Positions 37,582 through 45,282 of a stretch of 64,000 nt of DNA are shown here, one piece after another. The stretch is taken from positions 124,001-188,000 of the forward strand of contig NZ_JACSRD010000123.1 of NCBI RefSeq assembly GCF_014879935.1, in the 5' to 3' direction. A model generated the notes under the pieces. The model was not told the DNA's origin. It ran no database searches and saw only the letters and a program-made list of their open reading frames with translations. Source of the stretch: Prosthecobacter sp. Its GTDB lineage: Bacteria > Verrucomicrobiota > Verrucomicrobiia > Verrucomicrobiales > Verrucomicrobiaceae. The position numbers and the translations under genes are program-made. How positions within the stretch are numbered: the stretch's first letter is position 1; every line of letters begins with the position of its first letter.

Positions 37582-38363
37582 ACGAATCGAAGCTTCGCGA
37601 ACTCCTCGCCCAGGTCAGCGCCGGACAGCTTCCCGCCGAGCAGGCGTTGGAACGTCTGCGCACGTTGCCGTTCGTGGAGGCAGGTCAGGTGCTGGCGGAC
37701 ACGCACCGCGCCATCCGCCAGGGCTTTCCCGAGACGGTGTTTGCGGAGGGCAAGACGCTCACGCAGACCACCGATGCGCTCACCTTGCTGGTCGGTGCAC
37801 ACGGTTGCGCGCTCGCGACGCGGGTGAGCATCGAAATGGCATCGCTGCTGTTGCAGCGCTTTCCGACAGGCAGCTACGACGGCGTTTCACGGCTGTATCG
37901 GATCGGGCAGATGGATCGCTCGTTTCAGGCGGCACCGGTGACCGTCGTCAGTGCCGGAACGTCCGATCTGCCGGTCGCGGAGGAGGCGGCGCAGACCTTG
38001 GAATTCGCCGGAGCCCGCGTGAACCGCATCAACGACGTCGGCGTGGCTGGATTGCACCGCGTTCTTGCCCGCATTGATGAACTGCGGGCGGCGAGCGTGG
38101 TGATCGTCGTCGCAGGCATGGAAGGGGCCCTGCCCAGCGTGGTCGGCGGTTTGGTGGCAGCCCCGGTGATCGCCGTGCCGACCAGCGTCGGCTACGGAGC
38201 CAACCTGCACGGCATCGCGGCGCTTTTGGGCATGCTGAACTCCTGTGCCAGCGGCCTGACCGTGGTAAACATCGACAACGGCTTCGGCGCGGCCATGGCA
38301 GCGTTGAGAATTTTGGGAACGGAGCAGCCCCGGCAGGCGCTGACGGCGAACGGAGGGCATTGA
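37578..38363 (+). CDS. larB: LarB, nickel-pincer cofactor biosynthesis carboxylase/hydrolase
   Basis: 261 residues. An N-terminal helical region (MNESKLRELLAQVSAGQLPAEQALERLR) precedes a PurE-like domain with VVSAGTSDLPVAEEAAQTLEFAGARVNRINDVGVAGLHRV, GMEGALPSVVGGLVAAPVIAVPTSVGYGANLHGIAALLGMLNSCASGLTVVNIDNGFGAAMAAL. These are LarB signatures. LarB carboxylates and hydrolyses nicotinic acid adenine dinucleotide to make the LarE substrate. No larC (nickel insertion) or larA is in the window. Last gene of the tightly coupled run. Confidence 0.92.
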   Translation: MNESKLRELLAQVSAGQLPAEQALERLRTLPFVEAGQVLADTHRAIRQGFPETVFAEGKTLTQTTDALTLLVGAHGCALATRVSIEMASLLLQRFPTGSYDGVSRLYRIGQMDRSFQAAPVTVVSAGTSDLPVAEEAAQTLEFAGARVNRINDVGVAGLHRVLARIDELRAASVVIVVAGMEGALPSVVGGLVAAPVIAVPTSVGYGANLHGIAALLGMLNSCASGLTVVNIDNGFGAAMAALRILGTEQPRQALTANGGH

Positions 38364-38379
38364 TGGCTCAGCACTGGTT

Positions 38380-38385
38380 TATAAT
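38380..38385 (+). promoter_or_regulatory. Candidate -10 element for PEP-CTERM gene
   Basis: An exact TATAAT lies in an AT-rich patch (TTTATAATTTCCATAAATTAG) 57 bases before the PEP-CTERM ATG. No good -35 at 16-18 bases upstream; TTGATG is present but only 14 bases away. It may depend on an activator. Confidence 0.4.
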
Positions 38386-38441
38386 TTCCATAAATTAGTG
38401 CTCGCGCTGTCCTGAACTTCCCCTTAGCGTACTCAACTCTT

Positions 38442-39236
38442 ATGAACTCGCGTTGGGTCCTTGCCATCATCTCAGCCGCAGCCCTGGCATCCCCGGTCTG
38501 GGCCGATCCGCTTTCCATCACTGGCGTGGATGACAATGGATCGGCAGGCGTTTATGAGATCGGTGGTCAGAACTACTGGTGGCTCTGCATCGAGCCAGTC
38601 ACACCCGGCAATGTGCTGCCGGCCCAGACGATCTCGGTGGATGCCATTTCCGTGCTCGAAGGGTGGGACCAGCAGAACCAGGAGCGCCTGGACTTTTACA
38701 CCCTCAATGCCGGCTACTACACCACGGCCATTCCGAGACAGGTGGCCGTCATGCAGTATGTGCTCGACACCTACCTCCCCTGGGACACGCTGGCAGGTGC
38801 CTCCGGGCGCTTCGCCGAGCAGGACAGCGATGCCTCGAATTACGGCAACCATGACGCTTTCTACAATCCTCTGTTCGCCGTGCAGAACTTCCTCGCCGAG
38901 ACCTACGGCAAGGCAGTGAAGGAGGACTTCACCGACATGAGTGACTTCGTGGACTACTATCTGGCCGATCTGTCCCCCGCAGGCGTGGCCCGCTCCGGCA
39001 TCTTCCAGGACATCCTCGCTGACGTGGAAGGCCGCAGTGCCGCCTTCTTTGACAGTTACACGGCGCAGCACGGCTACCTCATCGCCAACACGCTTTTCCC
39101 CGAGGCCGACTCGAACAACTATCAGGACTCGCTCATCATCTTCTCCTTCGCTCCGGTGCCGGAGCCCGGTGGTGCGCTGTTGATCGCATGCTGGGGCTTT
39201 GTGGTGATGCTGCGCCGCCGCCGAGTGGCCCGATGA
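38442..39236 (+). CDS. PEP-CTERM sorting-domain surface protein
   Basis: 264 residues with signal peptide MNSRWVLAIISAAALASPVWA. The C-terminus reads VPEPGGALLIACWGFVVMLRRRRVAR: a PEP motif, one hydrophobic segment and an Arg cluster, the tripartite exosortase sorting signal. The mature part is acidic and aromatic-rich with a single early Cys (WWLCIEPVTPG) and later AVQNFLAETYG. It is likely exported and processed by the exosortase encoded upstream, then released or retained with the EPS. The domain of the mature part is unrecognised. Confidence 0.92.
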   Translation: MNSRWVLAIISAAALASPVWADPLSITGVDDNGSAGVYEIGGQNYWWLCIEPVTPGNVLPAQTISVDAISVLEGWDQQNQERLDFYTLNAGYYTTAIPRQVAVMQYVLDTYLPWDTLAGASGRFAEQDSDASNYGNHDAFYNPLFAVQNFLAETYGKAVKEDFTDMSDFVDYYLADLSPAGVARSGIFQDILADVEGRSAAFFDSYTAQHGYLIANTLFPEADSNNYQDSLIIFSFAPVPEPGGALLIACWGFVVMLRRRRVAR

Positions 39237-39288
39237 TCCGCCCAGTGCGGCATTGCCAGGAACTCTCGCGACCTGCGTCGCGAACGCC

Positions 39289-40680
39289 ATGTCTCTCGAA
39301 GACACCCTTTATCCGCTGCTGAAACTCTACGAGGCAGCGCCGCAACCGGTCAAATCGGTCGTGGGACGAGTTTACCGGACCATTCCGGCCACACTGCGGC
39401 ATGGCAGGGCCTATGAGCGGTTCCGTCAGGAAGCCCAGGCGGTGGAAGCGTGGGATGAGGACAGAATCCGTCGTTACCAGATCCATGCGCTGCGTGAATC
39501 GCTCCTCGCAGCGGCAAAAGCACCGTTTTACGCGGAGCGTTTTGCTGAACGCGGCCTGGATCCCGCCAGCTTTGAGTGCCTGGAGCAACTGGCAGATTAT
39601 CCGCTGCTCACCAAGCAGGACCTGCTGCAGCATCGTGAGCAGATGGTGAATCCCGAGTTTGATGCGAGGCATCGGCTTTACATCACCACGGGCGGTTCGA
39701 GCGGTGTGCCGGTTGGCTTTTATCTGCACAAAGGCGTGAGCCGTCCAAAGGAGCAGGCCTATCTGGAGGCGCAGTGGTCACGACGTGGCTACCAGCCCGG
39801 TGATCGCGTGGCCGTGATCCGCGGCGGCGTCACCTCCAGCCGCGCGGCCGGCCGCATCAGTTACTACGACGCCACACGGAACTGGCTCATCCTGTCCTCG
39901 TATCACCTCACACCGGAACGACTGCCGGAGTATGTGGCCGCGCTGAATCGTTTTCGGCCGCAACATCTCCATGCCTACCCCAGCGCGGCGCTCATGCTTG
40001 CGCGTGCAATGGAGCAGACCGGCACGAAGCTCGATTTCCCGATCACTTCCATGCTCTGCGGTTCGGAAAAGCTCACGGCGGAGTCCCAGCACTTCCTGGA
40101 GCAGTTCTTCCACACCCGCGTGTTTCATTGGTATGGCCACAGCGAGCGTGTCGTGCTCGCCGCACAGAGTCGCAGCTCGAATCAACTGCACTTCTGGCCC
40201 ACCTATGGCTTCGTCGAGTTCGGAGAACCAGATGCCGATGGCAATCGCGAGATCATCGGCACCTCGTTTCACAATCACGTCATGCCGCTGATCCGGTATC
40301 GCACCGGAGATCTGGCAAAAATGACGAATGACGAATGCGGAATGACGAATGCCGTGGTTTCAGAGGTCGTGGGTCGTGATTACGAGTTCCTCATCAGCGC
40401 CACCGGCCGCCGCATCTCTCTCACGGCCATCAACATGCACGATGATCTCTTCGAGGGGCTTTTGGCGGTACAGTTCGTCCAAGAACGCGAAGGTGAGGTC
40501 GAATGCCGCTTTCAAGCCGGTCCTCGATGGCAAAACTCCCGCCAGGAACTCATGCGTGCCGGTTTGCTGGCCAAGCTGGGAGATGATTTTATTCTCACGC
40601 TGCGTGAAGTGGGTGAAGTGGAGAAGACCAGCGCCGGGAAGCACAAGTGGCTGGTGAGCTTTCTGAAACCATCATTTTGA
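39289..40680 (+). CDS. CapK/PaaK-like AMP-forming ligase family protein
   Basis: 463 residues from MSLEDTLYPLLKLYEAAPQPV; the ORF track uses an upstream TTG. Adenylate-forming landmarks: LYITTGGSSGVPVGFYL (phosphate loop), WYGHSERVVLA and MPLIRYRTGDLA. CapK-type relatives of phenylacetate-CoA ligase are common in capsule and EPS loci, where their exact substrate is rarely known. Directly after RTGDLA, residues 345-355 read MTNDECGMTNA, an in-frame copy of the TGACGAATG repeat in a loop where relatives often have a Cys-rich CxCGR segment. It is followed by the oxidoreductase and heparinase-like genes. Confidence 0.85.
   Translation: MSLEDTLYPLLKLYEAAPQPVKSVVGRVYRTIPATLRHGRAYERFRQEAQAVEAWDEDRIRRYQIHALRESLLAAAKAPFYAERFAERGLDPASFECLEQLADYPLLTKQDLLQHREQMVNPEFDARHRLYITTGGSSGVPVGFYLHKGVSRPKEQAYLEAQWSRRGYQPGDRVAVIRGGVTSSRAAGRISYYDATRNWLILSSYHLTPERLPEYVAALNRFRPQHLHAYPSAALMLARAMEQTGTKLDFPITSMLCGSEKLTAESQHFLEQFFHTRVFHWYGHSERVVLAAQSRSSNQLHFWPTYGFVEFGEPDADGNREIIGTSFHNHVMPLIRYRTGDLAKMTNDECGMTNAVVSEVVGRDYEFLISATGRRISLTAINMHDDLFEGLLAVQFVQEREGEVECRFQAGPRWQNSRQELMRAGLLAKLGDDFILTLREVGEVEKTSAGKHKWLVSFLKPSF
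40321..40353 (+). repeat. TGACGAATG-type repeat inside CapK-like gene
   Basis: The 33-base stretch ATGACGAATGACGAATGC(G)GAATGACGAATGCC differs at one base from the copy at 10959 and keeps the host reading frame, encoding MTNDECGMTNA. Confidence 0.9.
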
Positions 40681-40685
40681 AACTC

Positions 40686-42848
40686 ATGCGACAACTCGCC
40701 CAATACCAGGACGGACGGCTTGAACTTCAGGACGTGCCTGCTCCCGTGCCACCTCCAGGCGGAATCCTGGTGCGGACGACGTGTTCAGTGATTTCGCCAG
40801 GGACGGAGCGGATGAAGGTGGAGCAGGCGCGGATGTCGCTGCTGCAAAAGGCGAAAGCGCGCCCGGATCAGGTGAAGAAGGTGCTCGATACAGCGAAGAC
40901 ACTGGGCTGGAAGGCTGCGATGGAGAAGGTGCGAAACCGTCTCGAATCGCCCACCCCGTTGGGTTACTCGGCGGCGGGTGTGGTGGCGGCGGTGGATGAA
41001 CTGAACACGCGTTTCCGCGTGGGAGATCGTGTCGCCTGCGGCGGGGCCGAGTGTGCACATCATGCGGAGATGATCGCGGTGCCAGACTTGCTTGCGGCTC
41101 CAATTCCCGAAGGAGTGGAGGACTGGCAGGCGGCTTACACGACGCTGGCCTCGATTTCGATGGAGGCTGTGCGCCAAAGCGGTGCGCGCCTCGGTGAACG
41201 TGTGCTGGTGATGGGCCAGGGGCTCGTGGGCCTGCTGGCAACGAGCCTTCTCAAGGCCTCTGGCGCACGCGTGATGGCCGCCGACTTCGTCGCGTCCCGA
41301 TTGGACGTTTCCAGGCAGATGGGGGCTGAACGCGTGGTGAACCCGGGGCAATCAAAGCTCGAAGACGAGGTGCGTGACTGGACCGGCGGCCACGGCGTGG
41401 ACGCGGTGTTGCTTTGTGTCGGCGGCAAAGGTCGTGAGGCGGCAGATTCGGCCATCGACTGTCTGCGTGATCGCGGCGTGATGGTGATCGTGGGCATCTA
41501 CGACGCCGAACTGTCGTGGAAGACGGCCTACATGAAAGACATCCAGGTGCGCTACTCGCGCAGCTACGGCCCCGGCCGCTACGATCCGCAGTATGAGTGG
41601 GGCGGGCAGGATTACCCCATCGGTCATGTGCGCTGGACGGAGAACCGGAACTTCGAAGCGTGCCTGGAACTCATGCGCACGGGGCAGCTTGATCTGAAGC
41701 CGGTGACCACGAGGCGGGTGCGTTTTGACGAAGTCACCGCCGTGTACGACTCACTTGAAAGTGAAGTGGGTATCGTGGTCCAGTATGATTTGGCGGCTCG
41801 CCGCAGCGTCCTGGAGTGCGCCGGCCCTCCGGCGCTTTCGGACGTCTCGCAGCCTGCGGGAAGCTCCAGAGGGCTGGAGCACTCCAAAACGCTGTCGCGC
41901 ATGCCATGCACCAGCCTCGATGTGATCGGTGCCGGGAACTTCGCGCGGACGATGCTGCTGCCGCATTTGAAGGGGAAAATCGCCTTCGGAACCATCGTGA
42001 ACGCCACCGGCCTCTCCGCACGGCATGTGAAGGAGAAGTTTAGCTTTGCCGACGCTGGGACCGACGCTGCGAAGGTGCTGGGAGCTTCGGGCGGAGCGGT
42101 TTCGATCAGCACGCGCCATCATCTGCATGCGGCCCAGGTGCTGCTGGCGCTGCAAAGCGGGAAACAGGTGTTCGTGGAGAAACCACTGTGCCTCACGCGT
42201 GAGGAACTGGCGGAGATCGACGAGGCGATGACGAAAACGAGCGGCAGCGTGATGGTGGGATTCAACCGGCGCTTTGCCCCGGCCACGGCTGCGATGATGG
42301 AAGTGCTGAAATCGGTTTCCGGACCGAAGACACTGGCCTTCCACGTGAACGCCGGTGTGCTGGCACCGGATCACTGGTATGCGAACGTCGCCGAGAGCGG
42401 CGGACGTGTGCTGGGCGAGGCCTGCCACTTCTTCGATTTCGCCTGCCACGTGCTCGGCAGGCCGGTTCAGGTGACGGCGCAGACCATCGGCCGGCCGAAG
42501 GTGCCTGATTCGGTGACGGCGCAGCTCGAATTCGCGGATGGATCGTCCGCACAATTGATCTACTCAGCGGAGGGCGATTCCGCGTTTGCGAAAGAGTCGT
42601 TCCGAGTGTTCGCAAACGGCCTTGTCGTTGAATGCGAGAACTTCATGACGCTCTCCATCTTCCAGAAACGGAAGAAGTCGGTGATGAAATTCAGCTCCAA
42701 AGGTCATGCGGAGGAAATGGCCGCGTGGCTGGCTTATTTGAAGGCGGGCGCTGAGCATCCTCTCCCCTACGAGCAGTCGCGCCAGAGCATGCGGCTGACG
42801 TTTGCGGCTCTGGATTCCATCCGCGAGGCACGAAGCATCTCACTGTGA
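40686..42848 (+). CDS. Bi-domain oxidoreductase (zinc-type dehydrogenase plus Gfo/Idh/MocA)
   Basis: 720 residues from MRQLAQYQDGRLELQDVPAP. N-terminal half: medium-chain dehydrogenase fold with CSVISPGTERMKVEQA, RVACGGAECAHHAEM and the nucleotide-binding VLVMGQGLVGLLATSLLKASGA. C-terminal half (from about 410): Gfo/Idh/MocA with SLDVIGAGNFARTML, QVFVEKPLCLTREEL and VMVGFNRRFAP. Between them residues about 373-404 are encoded by a 93-bp palindromic element. Such fused proteins occur in polysaccharide clusters next to heparinase-like genes, as here, and probably modify a sugar nucleotide or glycan. Its stop shares a base with the next start. Confidence 0.88.
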   Translation: MRQLAQYQDGRLELQDVPAPVPPPGGILVRTTCSVISPGTERMKVEQARMSLLQKAKARPDQVKKVLDTAKTLGWKAAMEKVRNRLESPTPLGYSAAGVVAAVDELNTRFRVGDRVACGGAECAHHAEMIAVPDLLAAPIPEGVEDWQAAYTTLASISMEAVRQSGARLGERVLVMGQGLVGLLATSLLKASGARVMAADFVASRLDVSRQMGAERVVNPGQSKLEDEVRDWTGGHGVDAVLLCVGGKGREAADSAIDCLRDRGVMVIVGIYDAELSWKTAYMKDIQVRYSRSYGPGRYDPQYEWGGQDYPIGHVRWTENRNFEACLELMRTGQLDLKPVTTRRVRFDEVTAVYDSLESEVGIVVQYDLAARRSVLECAGPPALSDVSQPAGSSRGLEHSKTLSRMPCTSLDVIGAGNFARTMLLPHLKGKIAFGTIVNATGLSARHVKEKFSFADAGTDAAKVLGASGGAVSISTRHHLHAAQVLLALQSGKQVFVEKPLCLTREELAEIDEAMTKTSGSVMVGFNRRFAPATAAMMEVLKSVSGPKTLAFHVNAGVLAPDHWYANVAESGGRVLGEACHFFDFACHVLGRPVQVTAQTIGRPKVPDSVTAQLEFADGSSAQLIYSAEGDSAFAKESFRVFANGLVVECENFMTLSIFQKRKKSVMKFSSKGHAEEMAAWLAYLKAGAEHPLPYEQSRQSMRLTFAALDSIREARSISL
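41803..41895 (+). repeat. 93-bp palindromic element forming the inter-domain linker
   Basis: Left arm 41803-41829 and right arm 41869-41895 are 27-base imperfect inverted repeats (22 of 27 pair, around TGGAGTGC and CCCTC). The length is exactly 31 codons and the frame is open, reading VLECAGPPALSDVSQPAGSSRGLEHSKTL-like low-complexity sequence. It looks like a REP/MITE-type insertion rather than conserved protein. Confidence 0.8.
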
Positions 42849-44692
42849 TGAAACTGGGCCAGAAGGCTTCGTGGTATGCGCAGCGATTGCGCGCCATGAG
42901 CGTCGGCGAGATCGGCCGCCGTGTGATCGAGCGCTGGGGACGTGCTGCCGAGCCGGCGAAGCTGAAAAAGCTCTCGCGAAGCCCCTGGGACGGCACTTTC
43001 ACCGATTTCCCAAAGCTGCCCTGGCGTGAACGCGTCCCGCAGGAGCTGCGCAAACAACTGGCGGCGGATGCGGAACGGCTGGTCCGTGGTGAATGGGAGC
43101 TGTTCGGCTGGCGCAGCATCGAGGTCGGCGCACCGCCGTGCTGGCATCGTGATGCGACGCTTGGAGTGGTGATTGACCCCGAAGTTCCGGCGCGGAAGCT
43201 CGATCATCGTCATCTGGAGCATGGCGCTGACGCACGCGCCATCTGGGAGATCAACCGCTGGTCGGAAATGACGCGCATGGCCATGCACAGCGCGTTGAAT
43301 GGCGACGTGCATGCCATCCGCGTGGCGCAGCTGTGGCTGGAGGACTGGTGTGACCGCAACCGGCCCGGACACGGCATCAACTGGACCAGCCCGCTCGAAG
43401 CCGCGCTGCGGTTGATGAACTTCTGCTGGTTCGACGCGCTGGTGCGCGGCTGCAACGACCCGGAACTGGCCCGCCGCCAGGATGAACTGACCGCGCGGAT
43501 CGTTCCTGTGCATGCCTGGTGGATCTGGCGGCGGAGATCGTTCGGATCGTCAGCGAACAATCACCTGATTGGAGAACTGGCCGCGTTGGTGATGGCGATC
43601 ACGCGCTGGCCGGCGCTCGCACGCATGACGAGTTCCGTGATGCACGTGCGGGAGCTGCTCGAACGCGATTTTTTGCGGCAGTTCGCCACGGATGGCGGCA
43701 ACCAGGAGCAGGCGCTGCATTATCATCTCTTCGCATGGGAGATGGGCTGGCATGCAGCGGCGGCCGTCGGCGGCTTGGGAGGCGAGGTGCCCGACAGAAT
43801 GAGGAAAGCGGCGCAATTTTTCATCGATGTCGCCGAGACTTCGGAGCCATGGGACTACGGCGATTCGGACGATGCGCAGGTACTGCCGCTGGCGCTGAAA
43901 CGATGCCGGGCTGTGGGGGAATTTCGCGGCTGGCTGCTGAACAAGCCCGAGGGAGCGAGCCTGCGCTTCTGGATGGGAGCGCCGCCCGCAGGACTGAAGG
44001 CAACGGCACGCAGCACGTGGCACAGGTATGTCGAAAGCGGCCAGGCGGTGTGGCGTGACGCCCGCTGGACGGTGCGGGCAGACGCGTCTCCGCTGGGATT
44101 TGGCGCCATGGCGGCACATGGCCACCTCGACGCGCTGCATGTCTCGCTGTGGTTCGAGCAACATGCCCTCGTCGTCGATCCCGGCACCGGCGCCTACTAC
44201 AGCGATCCCGCTTTGCGCGCACAACTGGCCTCGTGGGAGGCGCATAACGGACCCGTTCCGCTGTGTGGCCGCACCACACCGCGACGCATGGGCGCGTTTC
44301 TGTGGGCCGATCATCACGACCGCCCGGCGGTGGAAATCAGCGATGACATTTGCGTGATGCGACTCGCCCACGAAGGCGGACCGGTCCAGCGGGCCGTGTG
44401 CGCGGCGCAGGGCCAGGTGGAGATCTGCGACAACGTGGGCGACGCCCAGGAGCATGTGGTGACATGGCAGCTCGCTCCCGGCTGGACCATCGAAAAGACC
44501 GGCGGCCAGGCATTCGTTTGCAGTCACGAGGAGGGCTTGCGTGTCCAGGGCCTCTTCAACGGCGACGCGATCAGCGGCTGGGAGACGGTGGAACGCGAGG
44601 TGTCCCCCCATTTCCGCGAGCTGACCCGTTCGCTGGCTGTGAGAATCATCTTCAAAGGCACTCTGACAACTCTCTGGAGCAAGGCCGGATGA
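42848..44692 (+). CDS. Heparinase II/III-like (alginate-lyase-like) protein
   Basis: 614 residues from the ATG at 42848; the ORF track uses a GTG one codon earlier. N-terminal alpha-toroid with EINRWSEMTRMAMHSALNGD, INWTSPLEAALRLMNFCWF and SSANNHLIGELAALVM; the central-to-C-terminal beta domain has GAMAAHGHLDALHVSLWFEQHALVVDPGTGAYYSD, the heparinase II/III pattern with its catalytic-type His and Tyr. The family cleaves uronic-acid polysaccharides; in EPS loci it may trim or remodel the glycan. No clear signal peptide, so export is uncertain. A strong terminator follows. Confidence 0.88.
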   Translation: MKLGQKASWYAQRLRAMSVGEIGRRVIERWGRAAEPAKLKKLSRSPWDGTFTDFPKLPWRERVPQELRKQLAADAERLVRGEWELFGWRSIEVGAPPCWHRDATLGVVIDPEVPARKLDHRHLEHGADARAIWEINRWSEMTRMAMHSALNGDVHAIRVAQLWLEDWCDRNRPGHGINWTSPLEAALRLMNFCWFDALVRGCNDPELARRQDELTARIVPVHAWWIWRRRSFGSSANNHLIGELAALVMAITRWPALARMTSSVMHVRELLERDFLRQFATDGGNQEQALHYHLFAWEMGWHAAAAVGGLGGEVPDRMRKAAQFFIDVAETSEPWDYGDSDDAQVLPLALKRCRAVGEFRGWLLNKPEGASLRFWMGAPPAGLKATARSTWHRYVESGQAVWRDARWTVRADASPLGFGAMAAHGHLDALHVSLWFEQHALVVDPGTGAYYSDPALRAQLASWEAHNGPVPLCGRTTPRRMGAFLWADHHDRPAVEISDDICVMRLAHEGGPVQRAVCAAQGQVEICDNVGDAQEHVVTWQLAPGWTIEKTGGQAFVCSHEEGLRVQGLFNGDAISGWETVEREVSPHFRELTRSLAVRIIFKGTLTTLWSKAG

Positions 44693-44719
44693 CAGGCCCG
44701 ACATGGAAGGACTGATGCG

Positions 44720-44750
44720 AGGCGCGGGAAAAGGTTCCCGCGCCTTTTTC
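44720..44750 (+). terminator. Rho-independent terminator of the EPS tail operon
   Basis: Perfect 11-base stem AGGCGCGGGAA / TTCCCGCGCCT around AAGG, followed by TTTTTC, 28 bases after the heparinase-like stop. Confidence 0.93.
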
Positions 44751-44815
44751 GTGCCGTCGTTCATGACAACGCACAGTCTTTGACAGGCGCGGGCGGCCGG
44801 CACGTAGATGCAGCC

Positions 44816-45277
44816 ATGAACCGCCCTCTATGCTGCGTATTCTTCGTCCAGATGCTGTGCGCTGGCAGTTTGCCGGCTCAACGAGCGGACCCGATCGGGC
44901 ACAAGCGCCTCGCCCAGGCTCACGCCTACGCGGCCAACGCCGAGGCCCTCGCCAATGGCGGGGCGGAATTCCCGCACAAGCGACGACTGGACGCCGCCAA
45001 CAAGCTCGAAAACACCGTGTTGCGCCATGAGCTGAAGATCATGGTCGAGGTGGTGCGGGTGAAGTTCACCTCCATCCAGCTCGAACCGGTGCAGAACAAT
45101 GTGCTCGCCCACATCCGCATGATCCGGCACCAACTGACCAACGACAAGGTGGATCGCTCGCTGGAGGACATGCGGAAAACCATCCGGAAACACCGCAATA
45201 ACGAAAAGAAATACAGCCCGACGCGGGATCTGCAGGATCAGGTGGAGGCCATCAACGCGGTGCTCCGTTCGCAATAG
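44816..45277 (+). CDS. Secreted helical protein of unknown function
   Basis: 153 residues from MNRPLCCVFFVQMLCAGSLPAQ, a signal peptide; the ORF track uses an upstream TTG. The mature part is charged and almost entirely helical (LAQAHAYAANAEALANGG, DKVDRSLEDMRKTIRKHRNNEKKY, LQDQVEAINAVLRSQ), consistent with a coiled coil. No family recognised. It stands alone between a terminator and a convergent ABC gene. Function unknown. Confidence 0.6.
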   Translation: MNRPLCCVFFVQMLCAGSLPAQRADPIGHKRLAQAHAYAANAEALANGGAEFPHKRRLDAANKLENTVLRHELKIMVEVVRVKFTSIQLEPVQNNVLAHIRMIRHQLTNDKVDRSLEDMRKTIRKHRNNEKKYSPTRDLQDQVEAINAVLRSQ

Positions 45278-45282
45278 AATCC

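Noticed and set aside
40686-42848. Frameshift or two separate genes in the bi-domain oxidoreductase
   Set aside because: The frame is open through the palindromic linker and both halves carry intact motifs; fused homologs are known in polysaccharide loci.
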